From SAR324 cluster bacterium (GTDB lineage: Bacteria > SAR324 > NAC60-12), in contig JADFZZ010000006.1 of NCBI GenBank assembly GCA_015232315.1, forward strand, positions 30,600 to 94,599: 64,000 nt of DNA. The letters run 5' to 3'. The first letter of the stretch is position 1; the number at the start of each line of letters is the position of its first letter. The notes under the pieces were generated by a model. It was given only the letters and a program-made list of their open reading frames with translations. It made no database searches and was not told the origin of the DNA. Positions 35,309 to 49,032 of this stretch are shown here, piece by piece. The position numbers were made by a program, and so were the translations under genes.

Positions 35309-36268
35309 ATGAAAACCGGCTTTTATTTTGATCCTGTTTTTTTTAGACACGAGACAGGACTCCATCCTGAAAATTCCAAACGCCTAGAATCTATTGAAAA
35401 CAAAGTTGTTTCAAGCGAACTGTATTCAAAATTAGAAAAGCGTTCTGCCGTAAAAGCATCTCCTCAGGAAATCAGCACGATCCATTCTTATAATTTAATC
35501 GCTGAAGTAGAAGACGCTTGCTCTTCGGGTCTTAGTTATATTGGAACTACCGACTGCACCATTTCTCCTCAAACCTATGACGTTGCCCTTTACGCGGCTG
35601 GAACCGTGATTGAGGCCGTTACTCAGGTTTCTGAAAATCAAATGGATAATGCTTTTTGCGCTGTTCGTCCCCCAGGACATCATGCTGAATACGACCAGGC
35701 AATGGGCTTCTGTTTTTTCAACAATATCGCCATTGCCGCAGAGTTTTTATTAAAGAATTTCGGGTATCAACGGATTGCGATTATTGATATTGATGTCCAC
35801 CATGGAAATGGTACCCAACACATTTTTGAAGACCGAAAAGATGTCCTTTATGTAAGCATCCATCAAGACCCGCGCACTTGCTATCCGGGAACCGGATTTG
35901 CACATGAAAACGGAAGAGGCGAAGGAAAAGGCTACACCCTGAATTATCCGATGAGACCAGGAGATGGTGACAGGGAATATACTGAAGTCTTCAAGAATTA
36001 TTTGATTCCGGCCTGTAAAGAATATAAACCGGAATTTATACTGGTTTCAGCAGGATTTGACGCTCATGAAGATGATCCTTTGGCCTTCATGAATCTAAGT
36101 GACGCAGGATTCAGAATGATGTTCAACGAATTAAAAAAACTCGCTGAACATTGCTCTCAAGGCAAAATTGTAAGTGTGCTGGAAGGAGGGTATGCCTATG
36201 ATGCTTTATCTCGATGTGTGCTTGATCATTTGACTATTTTTCAACAAGACCAACTGGAAAGTGATTGA
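35309..36268 (+). CDS. Histone deacetylase/acetoin-utilisation family deacetylase
   Basis: 319 residues. Zinc and active-site blocks are intact: RPPGHHAEYDQAMGFCFFNN (His-His dyad), IIDIDVHHGNGTQ (Asp and His zinc ligands), SAGFDAHEDDP (Asp ligand) and the catalytic Tyr region VLEGGYAYDAL. Members remove acetyl groups from lysines or polyamines, or act on acetylated small molecules; the class is closest to bacterial class II-type deacetylases. Cytoplasmic. It ends 2 bases before the convergent ogt. Confidence 0.92.
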   Translation: MKTGFYFDPVFFRHETGLHPENSKRLESIENKVVSSELYSKLEKRSAVKASPQEISTIHSYNLIAEVEDACSSGLSYIGTTDCTISPQTYDVALYAAGTVIEAVTQVSENQMDNAFCAVRPPGHHAEYDQAMGFCFFNNIAIAAEFLLKNFGYQRIAIIDIDVHHGNGTQHIFEDRKDVLYVSIHQDPRTCYPGTGFAHENGRGEGKGYTLNYPMRPGDGDREYTEVFKNYLIPACKEYKPEFILVSAGFDAHEDDPLAFMNLSDAGFRMMFNELKKLAEHCSQGKIVSVLEGGYAYDALSRCVLDHLTIFQQDQLESD

Positions 36269-36270
36269 TA

Positions 36271-36753
36271 CTATTTCGATACAAGCTTGCTTTCAAAATC
36301 AAGCAACCATTTTTTCTTGTCAACTCCGCTTGAATAGCCTGTCAAACTGCCATCTTTTCCTATCACCCGATGACATGGAACAATAATTGCCACCGGATTC
36401 ATTCCATTAGCCTGTCCTGCAGCTCGAGCCCATGATTTTAGTCCCATTTGAACGGCTTGTTCTTCATAACTGATCGTTTTACCAAAGGGAATGGTTTGCA
36501 ATACCTCCCATGCTTTTTTTTGGAAAGGTGTCCCATCTAAAAGAAGGGGTAAATCAAATATTTTTCTATTTCCTTGAAAATATTCACCAAGTTGCAGAAT
36601 TGTTTGCTGAAGAACAGGAGTGATTTGTTGTTCCTTGATTTGATCCGATTCCACATTCTCTTGATAATCAAGCCTCGTCAGGAATCCATTTCGTTCTTCA
36701 ACCAGAAGAGGTCCTAACGGAGAATTATAGACAAACATGGTTTCTGTATTCAT
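36271..36753 (-). CDS. ogt: Methylated-DNA--protein-cysteine methyltransferase
   Basis: 160 residues. The acceptor Cys127 lies in VPCHRVIG, preceded by the helix-turn-helix IPFGKTISYEEQAVQMG and followed by LTGYSSGVDKKKWLL. It removes O6-alkyl groups from guanine in a suicide reaction. The length and the lack of an Ada domain indicate the Ogt type. It opens the leftward block that runs back to dnaN, though it is at the downstream end of it. Confidence 0.95.
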   Translation of the reverse strand: MNTETMFVYNSPLGPLLVEERNGFLTRLDYQENVESDQIKEQQITPVLQQTILQLGEYFQGNRKIFDLPLLLDGTPFQKKAWEVLQTIPFGKTISYEEQAVQMGLKSWARAAGQANGMNPVAIIVPCHRVIGKDGSLTGYSSGVDKKKWLLDFESKLVSK

Positions 36754-36763
36754 ACGGCCCCTA

Positions 36764-37684
36764 TCAGTCTATACATTCAGCAATAATTGCATGAGGTCGC
36801 CTCTGCGTTTCTGAATATATTCTGGAAATATATTCACCTAAAATTCCCACGCAGGCCAAGTTTAATGAACCAAAAAACATGATCATAATAATCAGAGTTA
36901 CAAAACCTGGTTGAACAACACCAATTGAAAAATATTTAATCAAAATATAACTGGTATAACTCACAGTAATGATTAACCCAAGAGTTCCTATAATTGTGAT
37001 TATTCGTAAAGGGACTCTTGAAAAAGAAAATATTCCATCAAATGCAATTTTAAACAGTTTTTTTATACTATACCCTGATTCCCCAGCAAGGCGCTCTGAA
37101 CGTTCATATTCAACCCCTGTCTGTTTAAATCCCACCCAGGCTCGTATCCCGCGCAAGAATGGATTTTGTTCACTCAGTTGCAACATTTGTTTCACTACTT
37201 CTTTCTTCATGACACAGAAATCCCCAGTATCTAAAGGCATATCGATATCGCTTAATATTTTTAAGATTCGATAAAAAGCATTATACGCATATACCTTGAA
37301 CCATGATTCTTTCCTTTTTCTGCGCACACCATAAGCCACATCAAAACCTTCATCCAGGTATTTAAAAAACCCCGATAACAATGACGGAGGATCCTGCAAA
37401 TCATCATCAATAATTGCGATATAATCTCCTTGACACAATGACAGACCTGTCCTGACCGCAGCTTGATGACCAAAATTTCGTGATAGCCTGAATCCTCTGA
37501 TGTATGGATAACTGGTATGGAGTTGCTTCATCATATCAAAACTATTATCGGAACTTCCATCATCCACCATGATCAATTCCAAATTCCATGAATGAAGCGT
37601 TCTTTCCTTTTCTATCGCCTCCAGAAGAATTGGCATAATCTGGCTTGAATTATAGACTGGAATAATGATTGAGATGAGATGCAT
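36764..37684 (-). CDS. GT2 glycosyltransferase, GtrB/dolichol-phosphate-sugar-synthase-like
   Basis: 306 residues. GT-A fold with SIIIPVYNSS (start), MVDDGSSDNS and the DxD-type IAIIDDDLQDPP, plus RNFGHQAAVRTGL, as in polyprenyl-phosphate glycosyltransferases. Two C-terminal membrane helices (about 235-290) match the GtrB/DPMS-like class. Members move glucose or another sugar onto polyprenyl phosphate at the inner membrane for later transfer to lipopolysaccharide or protein. No flippase or acceptor transferase is nearby. Confidence 0.88.
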   Translation of the reverse strand: MHLISIIIPVYNSSQIMPILLEAIEKERTLHSWNLELIMVDDGSSDNSFDMMKQLHTSYPYIRGFRLSRNFGHQAAVRTGLSLCQGDYIAIIDDDLQDPPSLLSGFFKYLDEGFDVAYGVRRKRKESWFKVYAYNAFYRILKILSDIDMPLDTGDFCVMKKEVVKQMLQLSEQNPFLRGIRAWVGFKQTGVEYERSERLAGESGYSIKKLFKIAFDGIFSFSRVPLRIITIIGTLGLIITVSYTSYILIKYFSIGVVQPGFVTLIIMIMFFGSLNLACVGILGEYISRIYSETQRRPHAIIAECID

Positions 37685-37703
37685 GTAGAAAAGATACTCA
37701 GGA

Positions 37704-38402
37704 TCAATTGGAGAAAAGATAATTCAAGCAATTTTCCATTGAATGATGGATTGCAGAATAGTACTGGGTTGTATTGATGATCTGGTTTTTGTTTTGAATA
37801 TATGATTGTCCGTCAACCAATTCATTTTCACATTCATCGGCAAGAATACGGACACTTTCAGGTGTGGCTTCCATATGAAACTGTAATGCCAACACTTTTT
37901 CCTGGTATAAAAATGCCTGATTTTGGCAACCATCACTGGTTGCCAAATGTATCGCACCATTGGGAATATCAAACGTATCACCATGCCATTGAAAGACTGT
38001 AAACGGAGAATCCAATTCTTTAAAGCATGAAATATTTTTTGCTTCAGGCTTCCATGTTACAGGAAACCAGCCAATTTCCTTATGGGAATTTTTATATACT
38101 TTAGATCCCAAGACGCTCGCCAATATTTGAGACCCAAGACATATTCCCAAAACAGGTTTACCCTGCTTCAATACTTGTTCAATCCAAAGCTTTTCCTCCA
38201 CTAACCAAGGAAATAATTTATCATCATGAACCCCCATAGGTCCACCCAATATAATAACCGCATCCATGTTTCTTATAGAAGGCAGAGGTTGATTCTGAAA
38301 TAATTTGGTAGATGTGAATATATGACCTGACTTTAGTCCCCATGCTTCAATTGCTGATAATGTTTCAAAGGGGACATGCTGTAAATAGTGAATCTTTGCC
38401 AT
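37704..38402 (-). CDS. Class I glutamine amidotransferase (GMP-synthase-like)
   Basis: 232 residues. Triad glutaminase with the nucleophile Cys88 in VLGICLGSQILA, the oxyanion block ILGGPMGVHDD, and the His-Glu pair in LQFHMEATPE near residue 178. It is a stand-alone domain of the type often annotated as GMP-synthase-like; such proteins can release ammonia for an unknown partner or act on gamma-glutamyl compounds. It starts 1 base after the FtsB-like gene ends, so it is in that operon. Confidence 0.87.
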   Translation of the reverse strand: MAKIHYLQHVPFETLSAIEAWGLKSGHIFTSTKLFQNQPLPSIRNMDAVIILGGPMGVHDDKLFPWLVEEKLWIEQVLKQGKPVLGICLGSQILASVLGSKVYKNSHKEIGWFPVTWKPEAKNISCFKELDSPFTVFQWHGDTFDIPNGAIHLATSDGCQNQAFLYQEKVLALQFHMEATPESVRILADECENELVDGQSYIQNKNQIINTTQYYSAIHHSMENCLNYLFSN

Positions 38403-38403
38403 T

Positions 38404-38757
38404 CTATTGTCGCTTTTGAGAATCAGAATAATAATGATATTGAGTTGTTTGCATTTCTTCTAGTTTGAGTTGATTTGCAATAGATTGTAATCGTTGAGGT
38501 CTTGTCAAATAATTGATTTCAATTTGCAATAACTCCAAACGAAGTTCGAGAGCATTTTTTTGCTTTTCCAATAACTGGACGTAATATCCATGTTGCAGAT
38601 AATTCATCCATTGCCAAAGATAAAAAATCCCGGAAATCGCAATAACAAACGTTGTTAATAAAGTTAAATGAAACGATTTTAATAATCTGAACAACAGAAG
38701 GCTTTTTGTTGTTATTTTATTTTTAAACAATCGAGATTTTGATAATGATATCTGCAT
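38404..38757 (-). CDS. FtsB/FtsL-like cell-division protein
   Basis: 117 residues. A basic cytoplasmic start of about 30 residues, one membrane helix (LLTTFVIAISGIFYLWQW), then a coiled coil (LLEKQKNALELRLELLQIEINYL) and the block RPQRLQSIANQLKLEEM. This matches the septum-initiator FtsB/DivIC and FtsL group, which recruit the division synthase FtsWI. FtsL and FtsB cannot be separated by eye; the LTRPQRLQSIA block slightly favours FtsL. Found between der and an amidotransferase, not in a dcw cluster. Noticeably AT-rich. Confidence 0.72.
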   Translation of the reverse strand: MQISLSKSRLFKNKITTKSLLLFRLLKSFHLTLLTTFVIAISGIFYLWQWMNYLQHGYYVQLLEKQKNALELRLELLQIEINYLTRPQRLQSIANQLKLEEMQTTQYHYYSDSQKRQ

Positions 38758-38773
38758 AATTTTCTTATTGAAT

Positions 38774-40087
38774 TTAATTTTTGAAAATCAATTCAATTGG
38801 ACACCCTGTAAAATCAAAATGATGTCTTATCTGATGGATTATATATTTTTTGTAAGCCTCATCAATCCTGTCCGGATGATTAGTTTTCAATACAAATGTA
38901 GGTGGTTTTGATTTAATTTGACTGCCATAGAAAATTTTTACTCTAGTCGGACCCTTGATTGATGGTTGATGTCGATTTACAATTTTGATCAAAATTTCAT
39001 TAAAATCATGTGTTTTAATATGTCTATTCAGTTGCTGGCGAACTTTGTCAATGGCCTTAAATATATTATTCATATTTTCACCATTTTTAGCACTGACAAA
39101 TACAATTGGAGCATAATCAACAAATTTCATTTTGTAATCAAAATCGTCCAGTAACGTTTTTTTATAATTTTCTAAAGCTAGAAGATCAATTTTGTTAAAA
39201 ACAATAATTATCCCTTTTTTTCTTTGAGAAACATCACCTGCGATCCGCATAACCTGGTCTGTGATACCTTCAACAGAATCAATTATAAGTAAAACAATAT
39301 CCGATCGTTCTATGGATTTGATAGAAGTAACAATACTGTAATGTTCGATTTTAGAGTTTACTTTCATCTTTTTTTTGATACCCGCAGTATCAATTAAAAC
39401 AAAATTCTTATCCTGATATTTGAATTTCACATCTACTGAATCACGGGTTGTTCCAGCTTCATCACCAACAATCATCCGCTGTTGACCTAAGATCATATTG
39501 ACTAACGATGATTTCCCGGCATTTGGCTTTCCCACAATAGCAATATGGCATGAATCCTCATCTTCATCATTGGTTTCAACAGCTTTTAATGGAATAATTT
39601 GATTGATATCCTCCAATAATTGTTCAATTCCAATGTTATGCGCACATGAAATAGTATTTATTTTTTCACCTGAATTAAAGAATTCATAGCTTTCATTTCT
39701 GCGTTTTTCATTATCTACTTTATTAACAACCAGAAAAACAGGTTTGTTAAATTTTTTACAGAAATATAGCATTTCATTGTCATACGAGGTCCATCCATTA
39801 TTGACATCAGACATCACAATAATAGCATCTGATTCCTCTATAGCAACCTCAATTTGTTGATGTATTTGTGCCGATAATAATGATGATTCCGGATTATCCA
39901 TTCCAGCGGTATCTACCAAGATGAATTCGTAGTCATCATAATTGATAATGGAATAATTTCTATCTCTTGTTACCCCTGGCATGTCATCAACAATAGCAGT
40001 TCTTTTTCGCTGAACTTTATTCAGAAATGAAGACTTGCCGACATTAGGACGCCCAATTATTGAAATCACTGGTAATTTTTTTTTCAT
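38774..40087 (-). CDS. der: Ribosome-assembly GTPase Der (EngA)
   Basis: 437 residues. Two tandem G domains: GRPNVGKSSF with DTAGMD and NKVD in the first, and GKPNAGKSSL with DTAGIKKK and NKID in the second. A C-terminal KH-like domain (about 350-437) includes GPTRVKIFYGSQ. Der helps mature the 50S subunit. The gene begins 2 bases after gyrB ends, so it belongs to the dnaN-recF-gyrB transcript. Codon use is AT-rich compared with genes left of 38 kb. Confidence 0.97.
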   Translation of the reverse strand: MKKKLPVISIIGRPNVGKSSFLNKVQRKRTAIVDDMPGVTRDRNYSIINYDDYEFILVDTAGMDNPESSLLSAQIHQQIEVAIEESDAIIVMSDVNNGWTSYDNEMLYFCKKFNKPVFLVVNKVDNEKRRNESYEFFNSGEKINTISCAHNIGIEQLLEDINQIIPLKAVETNDEDEDSCHIAIVGKPNAGKSSLVNMILGQQRMIVGDEAGTTRDSVDVKFKYQDKNFVLIDTAGIKKKMKVNSKIEHYSIVTSIKSIERSDIVLLIIDSVEGITDQVMRIAGDVSQRKKGIIIVFNKIDLLALENYKKTLLDDFDYKMKFVDYAPIVFVSAKNGENMNNIFKAIDKVRQQLNRHIKTHDFNEILIKIVNRHQPSIKGPTRVKIFYGSQIKSKPPTFVLKTNHPDRIDEAYKKYIIHQIRHHFDFTGCPIELIFKN

Positions 40088-40089
40088 AT

Positions 40090-43527
<3,438 letters not shown>

Positions 43528-43534
<7 letters not shown>

Positions 43535-44646
43535 TCAATTCTTAAAGGCATTATCACAGAGATGCAATCATCATTCTCTGGAGATCTTATTAATCCAGGA
43601 GCCATTGAAGTTTTTAAGTCAATTCTCACTTGAGTGTGTTGAACTACATTCAATGAATCCAATACGTATCTTGCATTGAAACCTATCTGCATTGATTCAT
43701 TATTATAATCAATATCCATTTCATCACAGACTTCACCATAATCTGCTTTTTCACTTTCAATTCTTAATTTATTATTCCCAAAAATAAATTTGACTGGCTT
43801 CATTTTTTCATTGGTAATTGATGAAACAATACGAAGGGCATTTACCAAACGTTCTCTATCCATAATAGCAATCAATGGGTTATCTTTAGGTATAATTGGA
43901 TCACAATTTGGAAATTTTCCTTCTATTAATCTTGTTTTAAACACCACAGACTTTCCTGAAAATTGGAGTGTATGTTCGTCAAAACTTATTTCAATGCTTT
44001 CATCAAATAAATGTATAGCTTTTCTAACTTCTGATAAAGCTTTTCTCGGAATTATTACTTCTGAAAAATTTTTATTCTCAATTTGTGATGTTCCATATGC
44101 TTGTGCTAGTCTATGACCATCCGTTGAAAGCCACCTCGTTCTTCCATTATAACTAGATAAACAAACCCCCATTAAGTTTCTGCGCGATTCATTTGTCTGT
44201 GAAGCATATAATGTTGCGTCTATACATTTTTTTAATTCATCCGAAGATATGATTAGTTTTTCTGGCAATTCTTCTATAACTGTTTGAGGATAGAGACCTA
44301 CTTCGACTGATGGCAATTTCAGTTCAGATGAATCACTTGTTATATGTATCCATAGTTGTTCAGTAGATTTGATATGTATAGTATCCCCTTGGAATTCTTT
44401 GCAGATATCATATAGTTTTTTTGCACTTATACAGATACTTCCAGATTCTATAACTTCAGCAGAAAAATATTCCAAAATTGATATTTCATGATCAGTAGCA
44501 GAAAACTCTATGGTATATTGTTCATGATTTTCGATGCTTTTAAGTAAGAAGTTTGACAAGATAGGTTTTACGGAACTTTTATCAATGATGGAAATAATGT
44601 TTTGTAAAGCATCTTTTAATAATTCTTTTTTTATCTTAATTTCCAT
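43528..44646 (-). CDS. dnaN: DNA polymerase III sliding clamp (beta subunit)
   Basis: 372 residues, the normal length for the three-domain clamp. It opens with MEIKIKKELLKDALQNIISII; the middle has RWLSTDGHRLAQAYG, and it ends EWxx-like after ISVIMPLRI, as in the family. The dimeric ring tethers replicative polymerase to DNA. Ribosome site AAAGGAAA just upstream. First gene of the leftward dnaN-recF-gyrB-der series; dnaA, which usually precedes dnaN, is absent and a phosphohexomutase gene diverges instead. Confidence 0.96.
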
Positions 44647-44845
44647 AGGATTTCCTTTAAACTTAATAGTAAAAGGTATTGAACCAAAGTTGATTTGGTC
44701 ATTAAAACTCTAATATTAAAAATAAATTTTCACATTATTAATAGTATAATATGTTTGTGAAGTATATGTTCTGATGTTTGTATTTTATAAATATTGATAA
44801 ATAAAGTGCAATCTTTGAATATAATGATAAATCCAAGCTTATAGA
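44647..44845. other. Divergent AT-rich gap; candidate replication-origin region
   Basis: 199 bases, strongly AT-rich, between divergent dnaN and a phosphohexomutase gene. Genes point away on both sides for about 8 kb left and 18 kb right, and the sign of G-over-C bias on the + strand changes here (see findings). Only one weak DnaA-box-like 9-mer (ATTTTCACA, one mismatch to TTWTNCACA) was found in the gap, so it could be the origin edge or only a bidirectional promoter region. Confidence 0.45.
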
Positions 44846-46939
44846 ATGGTTGTTATGATAAGATTACAAGGTACTGATGGTATCAGAGGTAAAATTGGAA
44901 AATCAATAGATTATATGGGAGTTTCCCCTCAAGATTTATATTTGAATAAGGGGATTTTGACGGAAACCTTTTTTGAATTATATGTTTATAGTTACTGTAA
45001 ATATTTGATAAGTCAAAAATTTATAAAAAATAACAATAAAATTGTAATTGGTTGGGATACAAGGGATAAAGAAGGCCATTTTAACGCATCTGCTGTTAAT
45101 GGAATTTTAAAAGCTGGTTTAGATGCTATTGTAGTGGGAATTTCACCTACACCTGCAGTAGTTCTATATATGATTAATATTGAGGCCAGTTCATCAATTG
45201 TTTTAACAGCATCGCACAATCCTCCTGACCAGAATGGAATTAAAATATTTGCGGGGCATACTGCATTAAAATTATTACCCAAAGATGATATTAATTTATC
45301 AAAAATTGTTCTAGATACCTCATATGATGAGATAAAAAATTTAGAATTGTTAGGAAAAATCGAAAACCACGAAATTATATCAAACAAGATTTTTAATGAT
45401 TATACATTAAATGAACCTAATTTTTGGGATAAAAAAAATATTTTATTGAATAATTCAATACTCGTTATTGATGCGGCCAATGGAGCTTATTCACCATCAA
45501 TTACTAATATTTTTAATCAAATTGGTGATAACGTAGTGATCACTAATAATGACATTACAGCAGCAATTAACTATAAATCGGGGGTTGCTGATTTTGAAGG
45601 TTTAGGAATTATTGATTGGAATATGGCATGTAATGATTATGCTGAATATTCAACAATAAAGAAAATGTTTGAACTCGGAAATATTAATAGAGATAGGTTT
45701 AAACATTTTAATGAAACTCTTTATTGTACAATTTTTGATGGAGATGGCGATAGATGTTTTATTTTGGTTTATGAACCATTTGATAATAAACTACTTGTAT
45801 TATCAGGTGATAAACTTTCGTTCATTCAAGCTCAATATTTGTTAGAGAATAATAGAGATAGTAAAGAAACTATATACATTAACACTGTAGAAAGTGATAT
45901 TGAAACAATAAGAAATATAAAACAAACTGGTTTCAAAACAGTTCAGACAGCTGTTGGCGATAAATGGATTTTATGGGAAATATTTATCCACAATTGGAGT
46001 TTTCAAAAAGAATATTTATTGAATATATTCAGTAATAAAAATATACATTCAGAAATTTTTGAAATAATCGGTAAAATTGATGTACTTCTTGACTCTATGA
46101 GTTTGAGTCATGAGTATGAATCATTACCAATATCTCAATTATATTATGAACTAGATGTACTTCTTCTAAGATCTGGAAATCAATCATTATCGTCGGTATA
46201 TCCCACTTTATCTTCTGTAATAGGTGCAGAAGAATCAGGGCATGTGATAACATCAGGATATTTAAATAACCAAAGGGTGTTTATTGGGAATGGATTAAAA
46301 TCAGGATTAAATTCATTGGTTTCAATTGAATATTTTAAAACTAAGATGAGCATCCAAAATTTTTATCAATGGCTAGAAAATCCATTTTCAGTCGGATATC
46401 ATATAAGTCAGCCTGTCTATTATGTTAATAAATCATTATTGATTCCTAATTCTGATTTTACTAAAAATATGGAGTCAACTTTTGGGCAAATTCTTCAAAA
46501 ATATTTTCCAGAACAAAATATAAGAAATATATTTCGATCAGAAGAACCCGAAATGCTTTTTTTTGAAATAGAAGATAATAGTATTCCTTTGGCAACCGTA
46601 TTTATCAGAAATTCAGGAACTGAAGATAAAATGTCTTTATACGTAAGAGGTAGTTATAAAATTAAAGAAACTTTGGATAAAATTGCTGATGAATTATATA
46701 AAATTGTTTTTTTTATAGTAAAAGATTTTAATAAAGATATCGTACTTGATGAGATGAATGTTATTCAGCAAATTCATAGTTTAATGACTGATATCTCAGT
46801 CAGATTTGTATCTTTAGATCGATTATTTAATGAAATGAAAAAACAAAAACTGATTTTTTTTCATAATAATCAGATAAAATTGTCTCAAATGGGTTATGAA
46901 TATTTAAATTTTATTAATAATTCTGAACGTTCAGAATAA
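44846..46939 (+). CDS. Enlarged phosphoglucomutase/phosphomannomutase family protein
   Basis: 697 residues, about 200 more than usual for the family. All four signature sites are present: the opening [13 protein letters not shown], the phosphoserine loop [13 protein letters not shown], the metal loop FDGDGDRCF, the sugar-binding GAEESGHVI and the phosphate-binding [17 protein letters not shown]. An insert of about 100 residues lies between the metal loop and GAEESG, and about 75 extra residues at the C-terminus are helical. It interconverts hexose 1- and 6-phosphates (glucose, mannose or glucosamine; not decidable). Very AT-rich. recA follows by 10 bases. An ATG at 44855 is an alternative start. 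Confidence 0.85.
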   Translation: MVVMIRLQGTDGIRGKIGKSIDYMGVSPQDLYLNKGILTETFFELYVYSYCKYLISQKFIKNNNKIVIGWDTRDKEGHFNASAVNGILKAGLDAIVVGISPTPAVVLYMINIEASSSIVLTASHNPPDQNGIKIFAGHTALKLLPKDDINLSKIVLDTSYDEIKNLELLGKIENHEIISNKIFNDYTLNEPNFWDKKNILLNNSILVIDAANGAYSPSITNIFNQIGDNVVITNNDITAAINYKSGVADFEGLGIIDWNMACNDYAEYSTIKKMFELGNINRDRFKHFNETLYCTIFDGDGDRCFILVYEPFDNKLLVLSGDKLSFIQAQYLLENNRDSKETIYINTVESDIETIRNIKQTGFKTVQTAVGDKWILWEIFIHNWSFQKEYLLNIFSNKNIHSEIFEIIGKIDVLLDSMSLSHEYESLPISQLYYELDVLLLRSGNQSLSSVYPTLSSVIGAEESGHVITSGYLNNQRVFIGNGLKSGLNSLVSIEYFKTKMSIQNFYQWLENPFSVGYHISQPVYYVNKSLLIPNSDFTKNMESTFGQILQKYFPEQNIRNIFRSEEPEMLFFEIEDNSIPLATVFIRNSGTEDKMSLYVRGSYKIKETLDKIADELYKIVFFIVKDFNKDIVLDEMNVIQQIHSLMTDISVRFVSLDRLFNEMKKQKLIFFHNNQIKLSQMGYEYLNFINNSERSE
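45984..45992 (+). promoter_or_regulatory. Exact DnaA-box 9-mer
   Basis: TTATCCACA, identical to the E. coli high-affinity DnaA box, lies inside the phosphohexomutase gene 1.1 kb from the divergent gap. It is a single box in AT-rich coding DNA and may be chance. Confidence 0.25.
46920..46937. promoter_or_regulatory. 18-bp palindrome before recA, candidate SOS operator
   Basis: ATTCTGAACGTTCAGAAT is a perfect 18-bp inverted repeat without a spacer, ending 12 bases before the recA ATG and overlapping the last codons of the upstream gene. A 15/16-identical core recurs at 56465-56480. An uninterrupted palindrome beside recA is what a LexA-type dimer would bind; the exact consensus differs from the E. 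coli and B. subtilis boxes. Confidence 0.5.
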
Positions 46940-46949
46940 ATGGAGTGAT

Positions 46950-47981
46950 ATGATATCAGATGAAAAGAAAAAAGATTTGGAATCAGCGCTTAACTTAATT
47001 GAAAGGCAGTTTGGCAAAGGCTCTATCATGAAGATGGATGATACAGCTATCATGAATATTCCTGTAGTTAGTTCAGGTGATATAGGATTGGACATTGCTT
47101 TAGGGGTTGGTGGATTGCCCAGAGGAAGAATTATTGAAATCTATGGGCCTGAGTCATCAGGGAAAACAACTCTTGCGCTAATGGCACTGGCCGAAGTTCA
47201 AAAATTGGGAGGTGTAGCTGCCTTTATTGATGCAGAACATGCTTTAGATAGGATGCATGCGAGAACTTTGGGGGTAAAAGTTGAAGAGTTGTTAATAGCA
47301 CAACCTGATTATGGTGAACAAGCATTAGAAATTGCAGAACAACTGGTCAGGGTTGGAAAAGTTGATATGGTTGTTGTTGATTCAGTTGCGGCATTAGTTC
47401 CTAAAAGTGAATTAGAAGGCGATATGGGTGATTCGCATATGGGGTTACACGCAAGGTTAATGTCACAGGCATTACGGAAATTGACTGGTGTCGTTTCTAA
47501 ATCAAATACCATATTGATCTTTATCAATCAACTTCGATCAAAAATTGGTGTGATGTTTGGTAATCCAGAAACAACAACTGGAGGAAATGCTTTAAAATTT
47601 TATGCAAGTATCCGGATTGATGTTAGAAAAGCATCACAATTAAAAGATGGTGATGAAATGAAGGGGCACAGAGTTAAAATAAAAATTGTGAAAAATAAAG
47701 TTGCAGCTCCGTTCAAAACTACAGAATTTGATATAATCTATGGGGAAGGAATTTCAAAAACTGGAAGTTTATTAGATCGAGCAGTGTTAGATGGGATTAT
47801 TCAAAAAAGTGGAACATGGTATTCTTATGGTACAGAAAGGCTGGGACAAGGAAGAGAAAAAACAGAACAATATATGAAGGAAAATTCAGAAATGACAAAT
47901 GAGATTGACGATAAAGTAAGACAACTTCATAAGTTAAAATCAGGTCAGGAGTCAGAGGTAGAGAATGGAAAAAAAGATTGA
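46950..47981 (+). CDS. recA: Recombinase RecA
   Basis: 343 residues. Walker [10 protein letters not shown] (66-74), Walker [15 protein letters not shown], loop L1 [18 protein letters not shown] and loop L2 after [27 protein letters not shown] are all intact. RecA forms filaments on single-stranded DNA for strand exchange and triggers LexA self-cleavage. The ribosome site GGAG precedes the ATG, and a palindromic candidate operator lies just upstream. The end overlaps mnmH by 17 bases. recX is 26 kb away on the other side of the presumed origin. Confidence 0.98.
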   Translation: MISDEKKKDLESALNLIERQFGKGSIMKMDDTAIMNIPVVSSGDIGLDIALGVGGLPRGRIIEIYGPESSGKTTLALMALAEVQKLGGVAAFIDAEHALDRMHARTLGVKVEELLIAQPDYGEQALEIAEQLVRVGKVDMVVVDSVAALVPKSELEGDMGDSHMGLHARLMSQALRKLTGVVSKSNTILIFINQLRSKIGVMFGNPETTTGGNALKFYASIRIDVRKASQLKDGDEMKGHRVKIKIVKNKVAAPFKTTEFDIIYGEGISKTGSLLDRAVLDGIIQKSGTWYSYGTERLGQGREKTEQYMKENSEMTNEIDDKVRQLHKLKSGQESEVENGKKD

Positions 47982-49032
47982 TGATATTATAGAGGATCGA
48001 GAGCATTTTTTATCCTCTAAAATACCATCAGTATCCATAGCAGAATTAGATCATGATTCAATAGTGATTGATGTAAGGACGCCAGAAGAATATGATAATG
48101 GTCATATTCCTGGCGCAATTAATATTCCATTATTCAATGATGAACAAAGAACTATAATAGGAAAAATCTATAAACACCAAGGGAAAAAAAATGCAATAAA
48201 TCAGGGCTATGATTATGTGGAACAAAATTTAAACAACTTCATTAATCAGTTAGTGCCTTATATGAATGACAAAGTTGTGATTTATTGTGCAAGAGGTGGG
48301 ATGCGATCTGGGTCTGTAACTCATTTACTTATGAAATTAGGTGGAAGTAATGTCTTGCAGTTAGTTGGAGGATACAAATTTTACCGTCAGCACGTACTTC
48401 ATTTTTTTGAGACATTTTCGATAAAATGTATAGTTTTGAATGGCAGAACTGGTACTGGAAAGACAGAGATAATAAATCAATTGGACCATTCAATTGATTT
48501 GGAAGGTTTAGCTCAACATAGGGGATCCTTATTTGGATTTATTGGACGTAAACCAAGGAATCAAAAAACGTTTGAAGGATTACTTTATAATGAAATAAAT
48601 AAAAATTTTGATCATGTATTTATTGAAGGAGAAAGTAATAAAATTGGTAAGGTTTTTATTCCTAAAGGTTTATTTGAAAAAATGCAAAAGGGTGTGAATA
48701 TTTTAGTTACTGCACCATTAGAACAAAGAGTACAAAGAATATTAAATGACTATAGATTTGATAATGAAGAGCAATATACCCAGATTTATCAAGTGATTCA
48801 GTCATTAAAAATATCATTGGGTAAAAAGAAAGTTGATTATCTTTGTGATTGCTTGGCCAATAATGATTTACCTGATTTGGTCAGAACTTTGCTCATCGAA
48901 TATTATGATCCATTATATGATCATAAAATAGATAATAAAGAATATGCTTTAGAAGTATGTTCCTCAAATATTTTTGAGGCAAAGAAATCATTAGAAAAAT
49001 TTAAATTTAGGCTCAAAAACAGAAATGAATAA
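47965..49032 (+). CDS. mnmH: tRNA 2-selenouridine synthase
   Basis: 355 residues. N-terminal rhodanese domain ([19 protein letters not shown], catalytic Cys108 in [13 protein letters not shown]), then a P-loop domain with GRTGTGKT at 160-167 and the [11 protein letters not shown] block characteristic of MnmH (SelU, YbbB). It replaces sulfur by selenium in the 2-thiouridine at the wobble base of tRNA Lys, Glu and Gln, using selenophosphate. It overlaps recA by 17 bases and the next gene by 8, so the three are translationally linked. selD, needed for selenophosphate, is outside the window; selA at 59.6 kb supports selenium use. Confidence 0.93.
   Translation: MEKKIDDIIEDREHFLSSKIPSVSIAELDHDSIVIDVRTPEEYDNGHIPGAINIPLFNDEQRTIIGKIYKHQGKKNAINQGYDYVEQNLNNFINQLVPYMNDKVVIYCARGGMRSGSVTHLLMKLGGSNVLQLVGGYKFYRQHVLHFFETFSIKCIVLNGRTGTGKTEIINQLDHSIDLEGLAQHRGSLFGFIGRKPRNQKTFEGLLYNEINKNFDHVFIEGESNKIGKVFIPKGLFEKMQKGVNILVTAPLEQRVQRILNDYRFDNEEQYTQIYQVIQSLKISLGKKKVDYLCDCLANNDLPDLVRTLLIEYYDPLYDHKIDNKEYALEVCSSNIFEAKKSLEKFKFRLKNRNE

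Noticed and set aside
37094..37109. A 13/16 match to the recA-proximal palindrome
   Set aside because: It lies inside the GT2 glycosyltransferase coding region and is not symmetric at its ends; likely chance.
46920..46937. Palindrome before recA as an intrinsic terminator
   Set aside because: No loop and no T-run; an uninterrupted palindrome fits a protein-binding site better.
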